Positions 51,279-60,045 of a stretch of 64,000 nt of DNA are shown here, one piece after another. Each line of letters begins with the position of its first letter. Position 1 is the stretch's first letter. Made by a program: the position numbers and the translations under genes. The notes beneath the pieces were generated by a model that had not been told where the DNA came from, did not search any database, and worked only from the letters and a program-made list of their open reading frames with translations. Source of the stretch: Nocardioides sp. SR21 (GTDB lineage Bacteria > Actinomycetota > Actinomycetes > Propionibacteriales > Nocardioidaceae); NCBI RefSeq assembly GCF_022761125.1, contig NZ_JAKWJR010000003.1:372001-436000 (forward strand), in the 5' to 3' direction.

Positions 51279-52739
51279 ATGAGCACCATGGACGTCCCCG
51301 CCGAGGGCGTTCCGGCCCAGGCGGGCGCTCGCAGAGCGGTGCCCGCCACCCACTGGATCTCCTGGATCGCCCTGGCCATGATGACCACCAGCTCGGTGGC
51401 CAGCCTCCGCGCCGCGCCCACGATGGCCGTCTACGGCCTCGCGTGCGTGTTCCTCTACATCGTCCCCGCGATCGTGTTCCTGCTCCCGACGTCGCTGGTG
51501 TCGGCCGAGCTGGCCTCCGGCTGGAAGGGCGGCGTCTACAACTGGGTGTCAGAGGGCATCTCGAAGCCGATGGGCTTCCTGGCCGTCTGGTGCCAGTTCG
51601 CGATGACGATCTTCTACTACCCGAGCCTGCTCGGGTTCGTCGCGAGCACGCTGGCCTACGTGATCAACCCTGAGCTCGCCTCGAGCGGGGTGTGGACCGC
51701 CGCGGTGATCGTCGTCGTCTACTGGACCGGCGTCTGGGTGTCCTCACGCGGGACGAGCGGCGTCGCCGGGCTGGCCAGCGCCGGACTGATCATCGGGACA
51801 CTGATCCCGGGCGCGGTGCTGGTCATCCTCGGCATGGTGTTCCTCGGGCAGGGCAACGAGTCGGCCGCACCGATGACCACCAGCAACCTGCTGCCGGCGT
51901 GGGCCGGCCTGTCGAGCCTGGTGCTCATCGTCAACAACTTCCTGTCGTACTCCGGCATGGAGATGAACGCCGTGCACGTCGGGTCGCTCAAGAACCCCGG
52001 CAAGGAGTTCCCGAAGGCGATGTTCCTGGCCATGGGCATGGTGCTGCTGATCTTCATCCTCCCGGCGCTCGCGATCGCCTGGATCGTCCCCGCCGACGAG
52101 CTCTCGCTGACCGCCGGCGTGATGCAGGCCTTCGACGCGGTGTTCGCCAACTTCAACGCGCAGTGGCTGACCCCGATCTTCGGGATCATGCTGGTCGCCG
52201 CCTCGCTCGGCGGCATGCTCACCTGGCTGGCCGGCCCGTCGAAGGGCCTGCTGATGATCTCGCGCCAGGAGGGCTACCTGCCGCCGTTCCTGCAGAAGCT
52301 CAACAAGCACGGCGTGCCGCAGAACATCCTGGTCACCCAGGGTGTCGTGACCACCTTCATCGCCCTCGGCTACGCGCTGATCCCCGACGTGTCCAGCGCC
52401 TACTGGATCTTCTCGGTGATCACCACGCAGGTGTACCTCATCGTCTACCTGCTGATGTTCGTCGCAGCGGTGCGGCTCCGGAGGAACCAGCCCGACCACG
52501 AGCGCGGCTACCGCGCCCCGATGCTGGTGGGTCTCTGCGGTGTCGGCTTCGCGGCCTCGCTCGCGGCGCTGCTGATCGGCTTCGTCCCGCCGTCGCAGTT
52601 CAGCGGCGGCAGCCCGCTGGTCTACTTCCTGATCGTCGGCGGCGGCGCGCTCGGTCTCGGCCTGGTGGTGCCGTTCCTCTTCTACAAGCTGCGCAAGCCC
52701 AGCTGGAAGCTGGCCGAGAACGAGGAGGTGTCGGCATGA
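51279..52739 (+). CDS. APC-family amino acid permease
   Basis: The 486-residue permease has about 12 membrane helices and resembles the glutamate:GABA antiporter branch of the APC superfamily. Landmarks are SSVASLRAAPTMAVYGLACV in helix 1, ELASGWKGGVYNWVSEG, and NNFLSYSGMEMNAVHVGSLK. It should import an amino acid or exchange it for its product. An AGGAGGAGG site precedes the ATG. The small membrane protein starts inside its stop. The exact substrate is unknown. Confidence 0.88.
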   Translation: MSTMDVPAEGVPAQAGARRAVPATHWISWIALAMMTTSSVASLRAAPTMAVYGLACVFLYIVPAIVFLLPTSLVSAELASGWKGGVYNWVSEGISKPMGFLAVWCQFAMTIFYYPSLLGFVASTLAYVINPELASSGVWTAAVIVVVYWTGVWVSSRGTSGVAGLASAGLIIGTLIPGAVLVILGMVFLGQGNESAAPMTTSNLLPAWAGLSSLVLIVNNFLSYSGMEMNAVHVGSLKNPGKEFPKAMFLAMGMVLLIFILPALAIAWIVPADELSLTAGVMQAFDAVFANFNAQWLTPIFGIMLVAASLGGMLTWLAGPSKGLLMISRQEGYLPPFLQKLNKHGVPQNILVTQGVVTTFIALGYALIPDVSSAYWIFSVITTQVYLIVYLLMFVAAVRLRRNQPDHERGYRAPMLVGLCGVGFAASLAALLIGFVPPSQFSGGSPLVYFLIVGGGALGLGLVVPFLFYKLRKPSWKLAENEEVSA

Positions 52740-53179
52740 GCGAGCACGAGATCCCGGACGAGAAGCGCCACATCATCTACATCGTCGCCGGCGTCGTCCT
52801 GATCGCGCTGATCGTCGTCGGCCTGGTCGCCTACCGCGGCCACGAGAGCAACGAGAAGGCCGAGGCGAACGCCGACCAGCTGATCGCGGTGATCGAGGCG
52901 GCGGGCTATCCCGCGCCCGATCGCGACGCGATCGTCGGCGTGCTGGGCGACGACGGCGGCGCGGCCTGCGAGGACCCTGAGGACGCCCTGAAGCGCGCGA
53001 CCATCAACAGCATGCTCGCCAACGGCGCCGCCGGTCCGGGCGCCCGGCCGGTCATCACCGACAGCCTGGCGGTCCGCGGCCAAGCGGCGATCATCGCGAT
53101 CTACTGCCCGGACGAGCTCGAGGCGTTCGAGGAGCACTTCTCCGACTACGACTTCGACGACGACCTGCTGGACGACTGA
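52736..53179 (+). CDS. Small single-pass membrane protein in peptide operon
   Basis: I recognise no family for this 147-residue protein. It has a membrane helix near the N-terminus (IIYIVAGVVLIALIVVGLVAY) and a mostly extracytoplasmic domain with two cysteines (ACEDPED, IYCPDE) that could form a disulfide. The last 20 residues are strongly acidic (DYDFDDDLLDD). It is coupled to the APC permease (ATGA) and lies 1 bp before the M20 peptidase, so it is clearly part of the operon. It may be an accessory subunit of the permease. Confidence 0.75.
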   Translation: MSEHEIPDEKRHIIYIVAGVVLIALIVVGLVAYRGHESNEKAEANADQLIAVIEAAGYPAPDRDAIVGVLGDDGGAACEDPEDALKRATINSMLANGAAGPGARPVITDSLAVRGQAAIIAIYCPDELEAFEEHFSDYDFDDDLLDD

Positions 53180-53180
53180 C

Positions 53181-54527
53181 ATGGACCTCGAGGCCGCCCG
53201 TGCCGCCGTACGGGACCTGATGCCGCGCGCTCGCGCGGACCTGACCGAGCTGGTCGCGATGAAGTCCGTCGCCGACCCGCGGCAGTACCCGCCCGAGGAG
53301 TGCGCCCGCGCTGCCCAGTGGGTGCTGGACGCCTTCGCCGAGCGCGGGTTCGCCGACGCCCACCTCGAGGAGACGCCCGACGGCAGCATGGCCGTCGTCG
53401 GCTCCCGGCCGTGCGGCGACCCGGGCGCCCCGACGGTCCTGCTGTACGCGCACTACGACGTACAACCGCCGCTGGACGAGGCCGCCTGGCACACGCCACC
53501 GTTCGAGCTCACCGAGAAGGACGGTCGGTGGTTCGGCCGGGGCACCGCGGACTGCAAGGGCAACATCGTGATGCACCTGACCGCGCTCCGCGCGCTCGGG
53601 GACGACATCCCGGTCAACCTCAAGCTGGTCGTCGAGGGCTCGGAGGAGATGGGCACCGGGGGCCTCGAGGAGTTCGTGCCCGGTCATGCCGACCTGCTGC
53701 GCGCCGACACGATCCTGGTGTGCGACACCGGCAACGCCGCCGTGGGGAAGCCCGCGGTCACCGTGAGCCTGCGCGGCATGGTGAACGTCGTGGTGCGGGT
53801 GAAGGCACTCGCCTCCGAGGTGCACTCGGGCATGTTCGGCGGCCCCGCGCCGGACGCCCTCGCCGCGCTGATCGAGATCCTGGCGTCGCTGCGCGACGAG
53901 CAGGGCAACACCACGATCGACGGGCTCGACAACACCCAGGTCTGGGAGGGCGCGCCGTACCCGCCCGAGGACTTCCGGTCCGACGCCGGCATCGTCGAGG
54001 GCGGCGCGCTGCTCGGCTCCGGGACGGTCTCGGACATGCTGTGGGCGCGGCCTGCGGTGACGGTGCTGGGCATCGACTGCTCCCCCGTGGTCGGCTCGGC
54101 CGCCGCGATCACCCCGGACGCCGCGGCGCGGCTGAACCTGCGGATCCCGCCGGGCACCACGCCCGGCGACGCCCAGCAGGCGCTGGTCGCGCACCTGGAG
54201 GGTCACGCCCCGTGGGGCGTCGAGGTCGAGGTCGAGATCGAGGCGACCGGGTCGCCGTTCCGCGCGGTCACCGACGGGCCGGCGTACCAGGCGATCGCGG
54301 CGGCGATGGGCGACGCCTACGACACGCCGATGACGTTCCTCGGCCAGGGCGGCTCGATCCCGCTGTGCAACGTGCTCGCGGACACCTTCCCCGGCGCCGA
54401 GCTGATCCTGATGGGCGTCGAGGAGCCAGCCTGCCTGATCCACGCGCCGAACGAGAGCGTGGACCCCGGCGAGATCGAGCGGATGGCGGTCACCGAGGCA
54501 CTGTTCCTCAGTCGCTACAGCAGGTAG
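53181..54527 (+). CDS. M20-family dipeptidase
   Basis: The 448-residue zinc dipeptidase of the M20 family has all expected ligands: LLYAHYDVQPP, GRGTADCKGN, the catalytic Glu pair in VVEGSEEMGTGG, VCDTGNA, and a distal His in ACLIHAPNES. The inserted lid and dimerisation domain is present (MVNVVVRVKALASEVHSGMF). It is cytosolic and cleaves dipeptides or N-acyl amino acids. It is the fifth gene of the operon and together with the M24 enzyme would degrade imported small peptides. Confidence 0.92.
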   Translation: MDLEAARAAVRDLMPRARADLTELVAMKSVADPRQYPPEECARAAQWVLDAFAERGFADAHLEETPDGSMAVVGSRPCGDPGAPTVLLYAHYDVQPPLDEAAWHTPPFELTEKDGRWFGRGTADCKGNIVMHLTALRALGDDIPVNLKLVVEGSEEMGTGGLEEFVPGHADLLRADTILVCDTGNAAVGKPAVTVSLRGMVNVVVRVKALASEVHSGMFGGPAPDALAALIEILASLRDEQGNTTIDGLDNTQVWEGAPYPPEDFRSDAGIVEGGALLGSGTVSDMLWARPAVTVLGIDCSPVVGSAAAITPDAAARLNLRIPPGTTPGDAQQALVAHLEGHAPWGVEVEVEIEATGSPFRAVTDGPAYQAIAAAMGDAYDTPMTFLGQGGSIPLCNVLADTFPGAELILMGVEEPACLIHAPNESVDPGEIERMAVTEALFLSRYSR

Positions 54528-54532
54528 GGCGG

Positions 54533-55372
54533 ATGACCGTCGAGCACTCCGACGTCGGCTCCGGGCCGCCGGTCCTGTTCGTCCACGGCTCCCCCGGCGG
54601 CTGTGACCAGGGCGAGCTGATGACCCGGTTCCTCGCCGGCTCGCACCGCGTGATCGCGCCGTCCCGGCCGGGCTACCGAGGCACGCCGCTCACCGACGAG
54701 CGCCGTACGCCGGCGCAGCAGGCGGAGCTCGCCCTCGGCCTGATGGACTCGCTCAGCGTCGACCGGTTCGACGTCGTGTGCTGGTCGGGCGGCGGGCCCT
54801 CGTCGTACCTCCTCGCCGCGGCCCACCCCGACCGGGTGCGCACGATGGTCGCGATCGCCGCGGTCAGCACGTCGTACCACGTGGACCTCCGACGACGGGT
54901 CGGGATGGCCGAGGAGAAGCTGCTGATGAACCGGTTCGGCACCTGGCTGGCCGGCAAGCTCGCCGACAGCGCACCCAGTACAGCGGTGAAGATGCTGCTG
55001 GCCGAGGAGGGCGACCTGTCACGCCACGAGGTCAAGGAGATCACCGCGCAGGTGCTCGACGACGAGGAGCAACGAGCCTTCGCCCTCGGGCTCTTCGACA
55101 CCGTCACCGGCCCGCGCAAGCGTGGCTTCGACAACGACATGCACCAGTACGCCGAGCTCGACCTGCCGCTCGGCGACGTCACCGCACCGGTGCTGCTCGT
55201 GCACGCGCGCGGGGACGCCGACGTGGCCTACGAGCACAGCACGTACGCCGACCAACGACTCCCCAGCTCGCTGCTGGTCACGCTCGAGGGCGGCACCCAC
55301 GTCTCGGCCTGGCTCGGGCCCGACGCGGGCGCCGTCCAGGCCGCGATCCGCGAGCACCTCGGCCGGGGCTGA
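54533..55372 (+). CDS. Alpha/beta-hydrolase
   Basis: The 279-residue alpha/beta-hydrolase has the oxyanion segment FVHGSPGGCDQGEL, the nucleophile elbow CWSGGGPSSYLLA (the usual GxSxG reads WSGGG), a late acid in HARGDADVAYEH, and the catalytic His in GGTHVSAWLG. It resembles proline iminopeptidase-like and haloperoxidase-like hydrolases, which would fit an operon with a proline-type peptidase, but the substrate is not certain. It lies 5 bp after the M20 gene and ends the operon. Confidence 0.82.
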   Translation: MTVEHSDVGSGPPVLFVHGSPGGCDQGELMTRFLAGSHRVIAPSRPGYRGTPLTDERRTPAQQAELALGLMDSLSVDRFDVVCWSGGGPSSYLLAAAHPDRVRTMVAIAAVSTSYHVDLRRRVGMAEEKLLMNRFGTWLAGKLADSAPSTAVKMLLAEEGDLSRHEVKEITAQVLDDEEQRAFALGLFDTVTGPRKRGFDNDMHQYAELDLPLGDVTAPVLLVHARGDADVAYEHSTYADQRLPSSLLVTLEGGTHVSAWLGPDAGAVQAAIREHLGRG

Positions 55373-55411
55373 CCGTCCGGCTGGGCGATCCGGCGCTCGC
55401 CGCCGCCGTGA

Positions 55412-56089
55412 CTAGGCGGCCGCCGGCTCCCAGCCGTTGTCCCAGGCGACGGCGACGGCTTTGCACTGCGAGGAGACGTCGAGCTTCCCGAGCACTGACT
55501 TGACCTGGGTTCTCACGGTCTGTTCCGAGACCACCCGGAGGACCGCGATCTCGCGGACGGCGCGTCCGGCCATGAGGTGACGAAGGATGATCCGCTCCTG
55601 CGCGCTCAGGCTCGCCAGCCGTCCTCTCGCTGCGTCGCGACCGTGCTGCTGCTGGCGATACAGGTCGACCACCCGGAGCCGCTCGAGGCGACTGATGGCC
55701 GGCACCCCTTGCATGGTCCTGCGAGCCAGGCCCAGGAACTCGTTCACCGGCATGCTCTTGCAGGCGACCGCAGAGGCGCCTCCGAAGAACGCCTCCCCGC
55801 GCCGGATCGCTCCGTCGGTCTCCATGACGACCAGGATCCGTTGACCGGATCGGGCCAGCGAGAGGTGCACGGCGGCCTGCTCCTCGTGTCCGGACCACCG
55901 GTCGATACCGACCACCACCAGTTCCGGGCTGGTCGCGAGGATGGTGCGCAACAGCGACGTCGGCGACGTACCTGGTCGGGCTATGACGACTCGACAGCGG
56001 TAGCCACGGCGATCGAGCGACTGCGCGAGGAGCTCGGCGAACATCGCGTGTGAATCGATGATCGTGACCCGCCTGAACTTTTCTCCCAT
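55412..56089 (-). CDS. LuxR/NarL-type response regulator, orphan
   Basis: The 225-residue regulator has an N-terminal receiver domain and a C-terminal LuxR HTH (LSAQERIILRHLMAGRAVRE, then SEQTVRTQVKSVLGKL). The acidic pocket is partly altered: the usual DD pair reads DS (IIDSHAMF), while a phospho-acceptor Asp (VVVGIDRWSG) and the switch Lys (ACKSMP) are present. No histidine kinase gene lies nearby. It is divergent from the 56316 gene across 226 bp, so it may control itself and the accessory genes to its right. Confidence 0.82.
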   Translation of the reverse strand: MGEKFRRVTIIDSHAMFAELLAQSLDRRGYRCRVVIARPGTSPTSLLRTILATSPELVVVGIDRWSGHEEQAAVHLSLARSGQRILVVMETDGAIRRGEAFFGGASAVACKSMPVNEFLGLARRTMQGVPAISRLERLRVVDLYRQQQHGRDAARGRLASLSAQERIILRHLMAGRAVREIAVLRVVSEQTVRTQVKSVLGKLDVSSQCKAVAVAWDNGWEPAAA

Positions 56090-56240
56090 GTGGACCCCCC
56101 GGACCTGGGAGACACACCTGCCGCTCCCCCCACGGGCACGGTCACGCGCATCGGTGTTCAGTAGAGCACGCGCGACGGGTATTGACCACGACGGCCGGTC
56201 TCGAGTCCCCGATTTCGCGGACGCCGGGTCAGGAGTGGCG

Positions 56241-56334
56241 GGGTACGGTGGTGCCAACCAGCCTGCCACGCCCGGCTCGTCGAGCCTCCTGGGCAGGAGA
56301 CGAAGGGTGGACGTCATGCCGACGTCTCCGAACC
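56241..56334 (+). repeat. Duplicated promoter/leader, copy A
   Basis: From a GGGTAC box (56241-56246) to codon 7 of the gene at 56316, this segment matches copy B at 58596-58688. The first 25 nt from 56262 are identical, including GGCTCG-T-CGAGCC, which can form a hairpin. The rest has scattered changes and one net indel. Spacing from GGGTA to the conserved block is the same in both. GGGTAC resembles a sigma-B/F-type -10, but no matching -35 is evident. Confidence 0.75.
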
Positions 56335-56642
56335 AGCCCGCCCCGGCACTCGTGCCGCAGGGACGGCTCGAGCTGCGACGGGGCGACGGCACTCGGGACG
56401 GATCGGCGCGTCCGGCCGGGCGAGACGAGCGTTTCGTGCTCGCTTCCTGCCTGGCCGTGGCCGACGCCGCCCGCGCACGATTGCAGGTCGCTCGCCGCGG
56501 CCTCGGTCATGAGCGCGACCTGGACGCCATCCGAGCCGATCTCCTGGCGGCCTTGGAAGGGTGCGCCCAGGCGATCGCCCTTCTCGGGGCACCGATCCCG
56601 CCCCGGCTTCGCGACGAGATCACGCTCTACCGCCGCCTCTGA
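56316..56642 (+). CDS. Small helical protein behind duplicated leader
   Basis: I recognise no family. The 108-residue product has a disordered, Pro/Arg-rich N-terminus and two predicted amphipathic helices (about residues 40-100; LASCLAVADAARARLQVARR and RADLLAALEGCAQAIALLG). No signal or membrane segment is seen. The ATG at 56316 is chosen because a GAAGGG site precedes it and the first codons (MPTSPNQP) mirror the DUF5994 gene start (MTTSPNMP). It is convergent with the glycosyltransferase gene. Confidence 0.6.
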   Translation: MPTSPNQPAPALVPQGRLELRRGDGTRDGSARPAGRDERFVLASCLAVADAARARLQVARRGLGHERDLDAIRADLLAALEGCAQAIALLGAPIPPRLRDEITLYRRL

Positions 56643-56690
56643 GCACGACACCGCACTGCTGAGTGGCCGGCTGCTGCAGGCGGCCAGGTC

Positions 56691-57812
56691 TCACACGGCT
56701 GCGACGCCGAGGGCCGATGGAGCCGCCTCGAGCAGGATGAGCTGCTCCAGGGACTGCACGACGCTGGCCGGCGTGGCAGGCGCTGGCCGGGCGAGCATGT
56801 CGAGGAGCTCGCGAACGGACTGCTCGACGGTGAGGTGGGCGCCGGCCCGACGTCTTGCGTCGGCCGACATCGGCCCTGCGGCGATCGCCTGCCGGATCCC
56901 GGCCCCGAGCGCCTCTGCGTTGTCCGGCTCGACGAGCACCAACGCGCCGCAGTCGGTCTCCGGCAGACCCCCGTCGTCGGAGGCGACGACGCGACACCCC
57001 GCATGCTGTGCCTCGACGGAGACGATGCCGAACGTCTCGTGCCAGTACTGGCTGTTCGAGGGCATCACCACGACGTCGTGGTCCGCCATCAGCGCCGCCA
57101 TCGCGGCCGGCGTCTTGCAGGCAGGCACGACGGACACCCCGGGATGGGCGACCATGATCCGCTCGATGATCGCGCCCTGGGGCTTGTCGTTGCCCGCCGA
57201 CGTCGCGGTGAAGGCGAGCTCGAGGTCCTGCTCGACGACGTCGAGGTGCAACATCTCGAGGAGGGTGTAGACACCCTTCTCCGGGCTCAGGCGGCCTGCG
57301 AACAGCACCCGAGTCCGTCCCGGCGGACGCGGGCCCCGCGCTCGGGCGGCGAACTCCGGTTCGGCGAACGGATAGATCACCTGGATGGTGGCGACGTCCA
57401 CGTCGAGGTAGTCCGCCCACAACGTCGCGGCGTACCGACTCGTCGCGATCAACGTCTTGTCACGGGTGCCGGCGGTCGCGAACGCGTGGTGCTGCTCGCG
57501 GATCGGCGGCGGGTTGTGCAGGATCAGGTACGCCGGGTTGCGCGTGGGTACCTCGTGCGCCTCGTTGACGAAGATGACCGTTCCGTCGAGATCGGCCACC
57601 TCAGCGAGGCTGGCCAGGGCCAGGAACGCGACGTCGGTGAACTCCTCACGGCCGTCGTCAACGCCGAGCCCGACCGTCACGACCTTCGCGGCGACACCGC
57701 GCCGGTTCAGCTCGCGGACCTGGCCGACCGTGTAGTTCTCCGACCCTCCCGTGCCAGCAGGCAGACGGTTCCCAGGGGACCAGATGAAGAAGATCAACGC
57801 GGTGAGACTCAT
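56691..57812 (-). CDS. Glycosyltransferase, family 4-like
   Basis: The 373-residue GT-B glycosyltransferase has an N-terminal acceptor domain (GNRLPAGTGGSENYTVGQV) and a C-terminal nucleotide-sugar domain with VLFAGRLSPEKGVYTLLEML and the ETFGIVSVEAQHAGCRVVAS motif of GT4 enzymes. It transfers a sugar to an unknown acceptor. The ATG at 57812 starts directly at the first beta strand; a longer frame to 58010 adds unrelated residues. No polysaccharide genes are adjacent, so it is isolated. Confidence 0.83.
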   Translation of the reverse strand: MSLTALIFFIWSPGNRLPAGTGGSENYTVGQVRELNRRGVAAKVVTVGLGVDDGREEFTDVAFLALASLAEVADLDGTVIFVNEAHEVPTRNPAYLILHNPPPIREQHHAFATAGTRDKTLIATSRYAATLWADYLDVDVATIQVIYPFAEPEFAARARGPRPPGRTRVLFAGRLSPEKGVYTLLEMLHLDVVEQDLELAFTATSAGNDKPQGAIIERIMVAHPGVSVVPACKTPAAMAALMADHDVVVMPSNSQYWHETFGIVSVEAQHAGCRVVASDDGGLPETDCGALVLVEPDNAEALGAGIRQAIAAGPMSADARRRAGAHLTVEQSVRELLDMLARPAPATPASVVQSLEQLILLEAAPSALGVAAV

Positions 57813-58008
57813 TCCCGCTGCCAGCCGCTGACCGCGACCAGGGCCGGTCTGCTGCGACTGCAGCAGGCCAGGGTCTCGCGCCGCGAAACTCGCTCGATCG
57901 GGGCCGCACGACGCAGCAGGGACTACTTCGTCAACGTAGCACGATGCCAAGCAGGCATGGGGATCTGCGACCCTGGCCATCCCAGGCAACCAGGCACATG
58001 ATGGCGAC

Positions 58009-58533
58009 ATGACCGCAACGGTTCACCACGTCAACACGTCCGACGCCATCTTCATGCAGGAGATGATCCTGCTGCTGCGCAGAGGGGTCCAGGACGGCGC
58101 GATGGCCGACACGATGACCGGCCAGCACGGCGGTGACCCGGGACTGAGGTCGCTCGCGCGCACGTCGTCGGCCGCAGCCGTCGGACAGATCTCGGCGATG
58201 GCCTCCTGCATCGACGCCTGGAACGCCGAGTCCCGGAGCGGGGCGTATCCCAGGGATCGCGTCGAGGTCCCGGCCGACCAGCCGCTCCCCGCGACAGCGG
58301 CCACCACCAGGTACGACGAGGAGCTCGCGGACCTGCACGGCTCCGCGTTCGACGCCCGGGTCGCGCGGCACCTGATCGCGCACCACCACGCCGTCATCGA
58401 TCGCTCGCGCCAAGAGATGATCGAGGGCCTGAACGGCGACTCCCGAGGCTTTGCCAGGACCGCGATCTCCCAGCACAACCGGGAGCTGCATCTGCTCGGG
58501 ATGTGGCGGGCCGGCCAGCCGGCCCGTCGCTGA
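58009..58533 (+). CDS. DUF305-like helical protein
   Basis: The 174-residue protein looks like a diverged DUF305 (ferritin-like four-helix) protein. The two half-repeats are DAIFMQEMILLLRRGVQDGA and RHLIAHHHAVIDRSRQEMIE, with HHH in the second like the usual PHH motif. Met and His residues could bind copper or another metal, as in other members. Unlike most DUF305 proteins it has no export signal. It is followed by the leader copy B and the DUF5994 gene. Function is unknown. Confidence 0.6.
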   Translation: MTATVHHVNTSDAIFMQEMILLLRRGVQDGAMADTMTGQHGGDPGLRSLARTSSAAAVGQISAMASCIDAWNAESRSGAYPRDRVEVPADQPLPATAATTRYDEELADLHGSAFDARVARHLIAHHHAVIDRSRQEMIEGLNGDSRGFARTAISQHNRELHLLGMWRAGQPARR

Positions 58534-58595
58534 CGCGGCAGGCCGGGGCGCACGTCGGCGGCCGGATCGGACCCGGCGTTCGGTCAGGGTCCGGC

Positions 58596-58688
58596 GGGTA
58601 GAGTGGAAGCAACAACCCTGCCACGCCCGGCTCGTCGAGCCCCCAAAGCAGGAACGAAGGGCGGACGTCATGACGACGTCACCGAACA
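58596..58688 (+). repeat. Duplicated promoter/leader, copy B
   Basis: This is the partner of copy A at 56241-56334. A GGGTAG box (58596-58601) is followed after 16 nt by the identical 25-nt block (58617-58641) with the GGCTCG/CGAGCC hairpin, then a GAAGGG ribosome site and the start of the DUF5994 gene. Confidence 0.75.
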
Positions 58689-59146
58689 TGCCTCCTCTCG
58701 CACCGCAGACCCGAGGTTCCTTGCGCCTGCGACTCGCCGACGACCCGCCGCTCGGCGCCCCCGACGGCGCCTGGTGGCCCCGATCGCGGGACCTGCAGGA
58801 TGAAGCCGCGGATCTCGTGGATCACTTCCCGGACTCAGCCGGACACATCTACCGACTTCTCTTCTCGCGCCCGGACTGGGACCACTCCACCAACGCCGAC
58901 GGCGGTGGCGTACGCAAGATCGCGGCAGCGCGCGGCCCAGTGAAGGTCGGCTCCTTCCCCAGCGACGACACCCATCTGATGATCCTGACCATGTCGTCGG
59001 GCCGCCACCTGCGACTCGCCGTCATCCCCAGCAGCGCCACCCACGCTGACGGTGAACGCCTCCTGTCGGCGGCCGGAGCGATCGACACGACGCCCGGCGA
59101 CGGTGCCGACCGGGACCGCTGGGACAACGAGGGCGGACACGACTGA
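58670..59146 (+). CDS. DUF5994 family protein
   Basis: The 158-residue protein fits DUF5994, an uncharacterised actinobacterial family. Marks are LRLADDPPLGAPDGAWWPRS at the N-terminus, an alternating middle ending in VKVGSFPSDDTHLMILTMSS, and LRLAVIPSSATHADGERLL. No signal or membrane segment. It starts with ATG at 58670 behind a GAAGGG site in the duplicated leader. The 84-residue gene follows by 23 bp. Members often lie in stress-linked neighbourhoods, but no function is established. Confidence 0.78.
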   Translation: MTTSPNMPPLAPQTRGSLRLRLADDPPLGAPDGAWWPRSRDLQDEAADLVDHFPDSAGHIYRLLFSRPDWDHSTNADGGGVRKIAAARGPVKVGSFPSDDTHLMILTMSSGRHLRLAVIPSSATHADGERLLSAAGAIDTTPGDGADRDRWDNEGGHD

Positions 59147-59169
59147 CCGAGGTCGGAGGGAGGCTGTCG

Positions 59170-59424
59170 ATGGCTTACGTCATGCTGTACGGCGTCGGAT
59201 GGACCCAACGCTGGCACATCGCCGAGGAGTCCATCCCACTGGTCACGTCGGCGATCGAGCGGGTCGGCCGCGACGAGTCCAGCCATCTGCCGGTCCGTGA
59301 TCCCGGCACGGACGAGCCGACCACCTTGGTCGTGGCGTGGCGACACGTCGTCGCGGCGGTCGTCCTGGGGAGCGGAGAGACCGAGGGCACGGGCGACGGC
59401 GACGGCGCGGGCCAGTACCGGTAG
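59170..59424 (+). CDS. Small protein of unknown function
   Basis: The 84-residue product has no family I recognise. It begins with a short hydrophobic stretch (MAYVMLYGVGW), has a compact alpha/beta-like middle with VVAWRHVVAAVVL, and ends in a Gly/Asp/Glu-rich tail. A GGAGG site precedes the ATG. It probably shares a transcript with the DUF5994 gene 23 bp upstream and is followed by the strong hairpin at 59501-59545. Confidence 0.6.
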   Translation: MAYVMLYGVGWTQRWHIAEESIPLVTSAIERVGRDESSHLPVRDPGTDEPTTLVVAWRHVVAAVVLGSGETEGTGDGDGAGQYR

Positions 59425-59500
59425 TCACCATCGGCAGCCGGTCGGGCAAAGCGTTCGGACGACCCGACTAAAGAGGACAGCGGTGGGGCACCGTACAAGT

Positions 59501-59545
59501 GTCCCTTGGAGTCGGCAGTCGCACTCGACCCCGACTCCAAGGGAC
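59501..59545. terminator. Bidirectional terminator hairpin
   Basis: Perfect 15-bp arms (GTCCCTTGGAGTCGG at 59501-59515 and its complement at 59531-59545) flank a 15-nt loop. It lies between two converging genes, 77 bp past one stop and 25 bp past the other, so it should end both transcripts. No T-tract is present. Confidence 0.75.
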
Positions 59546-59569
59546 GTAGACCGAGGGGTGGCGTGAGGG

Positions 59570-59932
59570 TCAGCAGCCGACCCACACGACCTGCCGCCAC
59601 CCGACCTGATCGGCCTCGACCTCGGTCCAGGCGACTCGAACCGGCCCCTCCTCACCACGGCCGGTCGGCGGAAGACAGTCCGGCCGCCCACCGTCATGAA
59701 ATGCGCCGCGCGCGTCGGTCCAGGCGACGTCAAGCGGAACGGAGACGTCCCATCCGTCCCCGAGGGTGCAGCTGATGGCTCCTTCGGCGGAGAGGCAGCC
59801 GACGTCCTCGCTGACCACACGTGAGCCACGGCCCCACGTGTACCCCGCGAAGATCCCTGCCACGAGCACCAGGACGAGAACGACGGCTATCCACCGATAG
59901 CGGAACAACAGCTCCCGAGACGTGGAGGTCAT
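59570..59932 (-). CDS. Single-pass membrane protein of unknown function
   Basis: The 120-residue protein has one N-terminal membrane helix (WIAVVLVLVLVAGIFAGYTW) and a small exported domain with four cysteines (VGCLSAEGAISC, PDCLPP, VGC at the C-terminus) that could form two disulfides. I recognise no family. The ATG at 59932 places the helix close to the start; its ribosome site is weak. Its promoter must lie between it and the tRNA-side terminator at 60046. It is the last chromosomal gene before the integrated element. Confidence 0.6.
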   Translation of the reverse strand: MTSTSRELLFRYRWIAVVLVLVLVAGIFAGYTWGRGSRVVSEDVGCLSAEGAISCTLGDGWDVSVPLDVAWTDARGAFHDGGRPDCLPPTGRGEEGPVRVAWTEVEADQVGWRQVVWVGC

Positions 59933-60045
59933 GGCGGGAGTGTGCCAGGTACCGCGGGACCGGCTGACGATCAGCTGTGACGCGCGCCGTGACGGCGAGC
60001 CCGTCCAGCAGCAGCGCCGACGCAGCTCAGATCCCAGAGACGCTT

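Noticed and set aside
57931-58689. Minus-strand 252-codon frame over the DUF305-like gene
   Set aside because: Antisense shadow without domains; similarity to a frame at 55412-56392 arises only from the duplicated leader.
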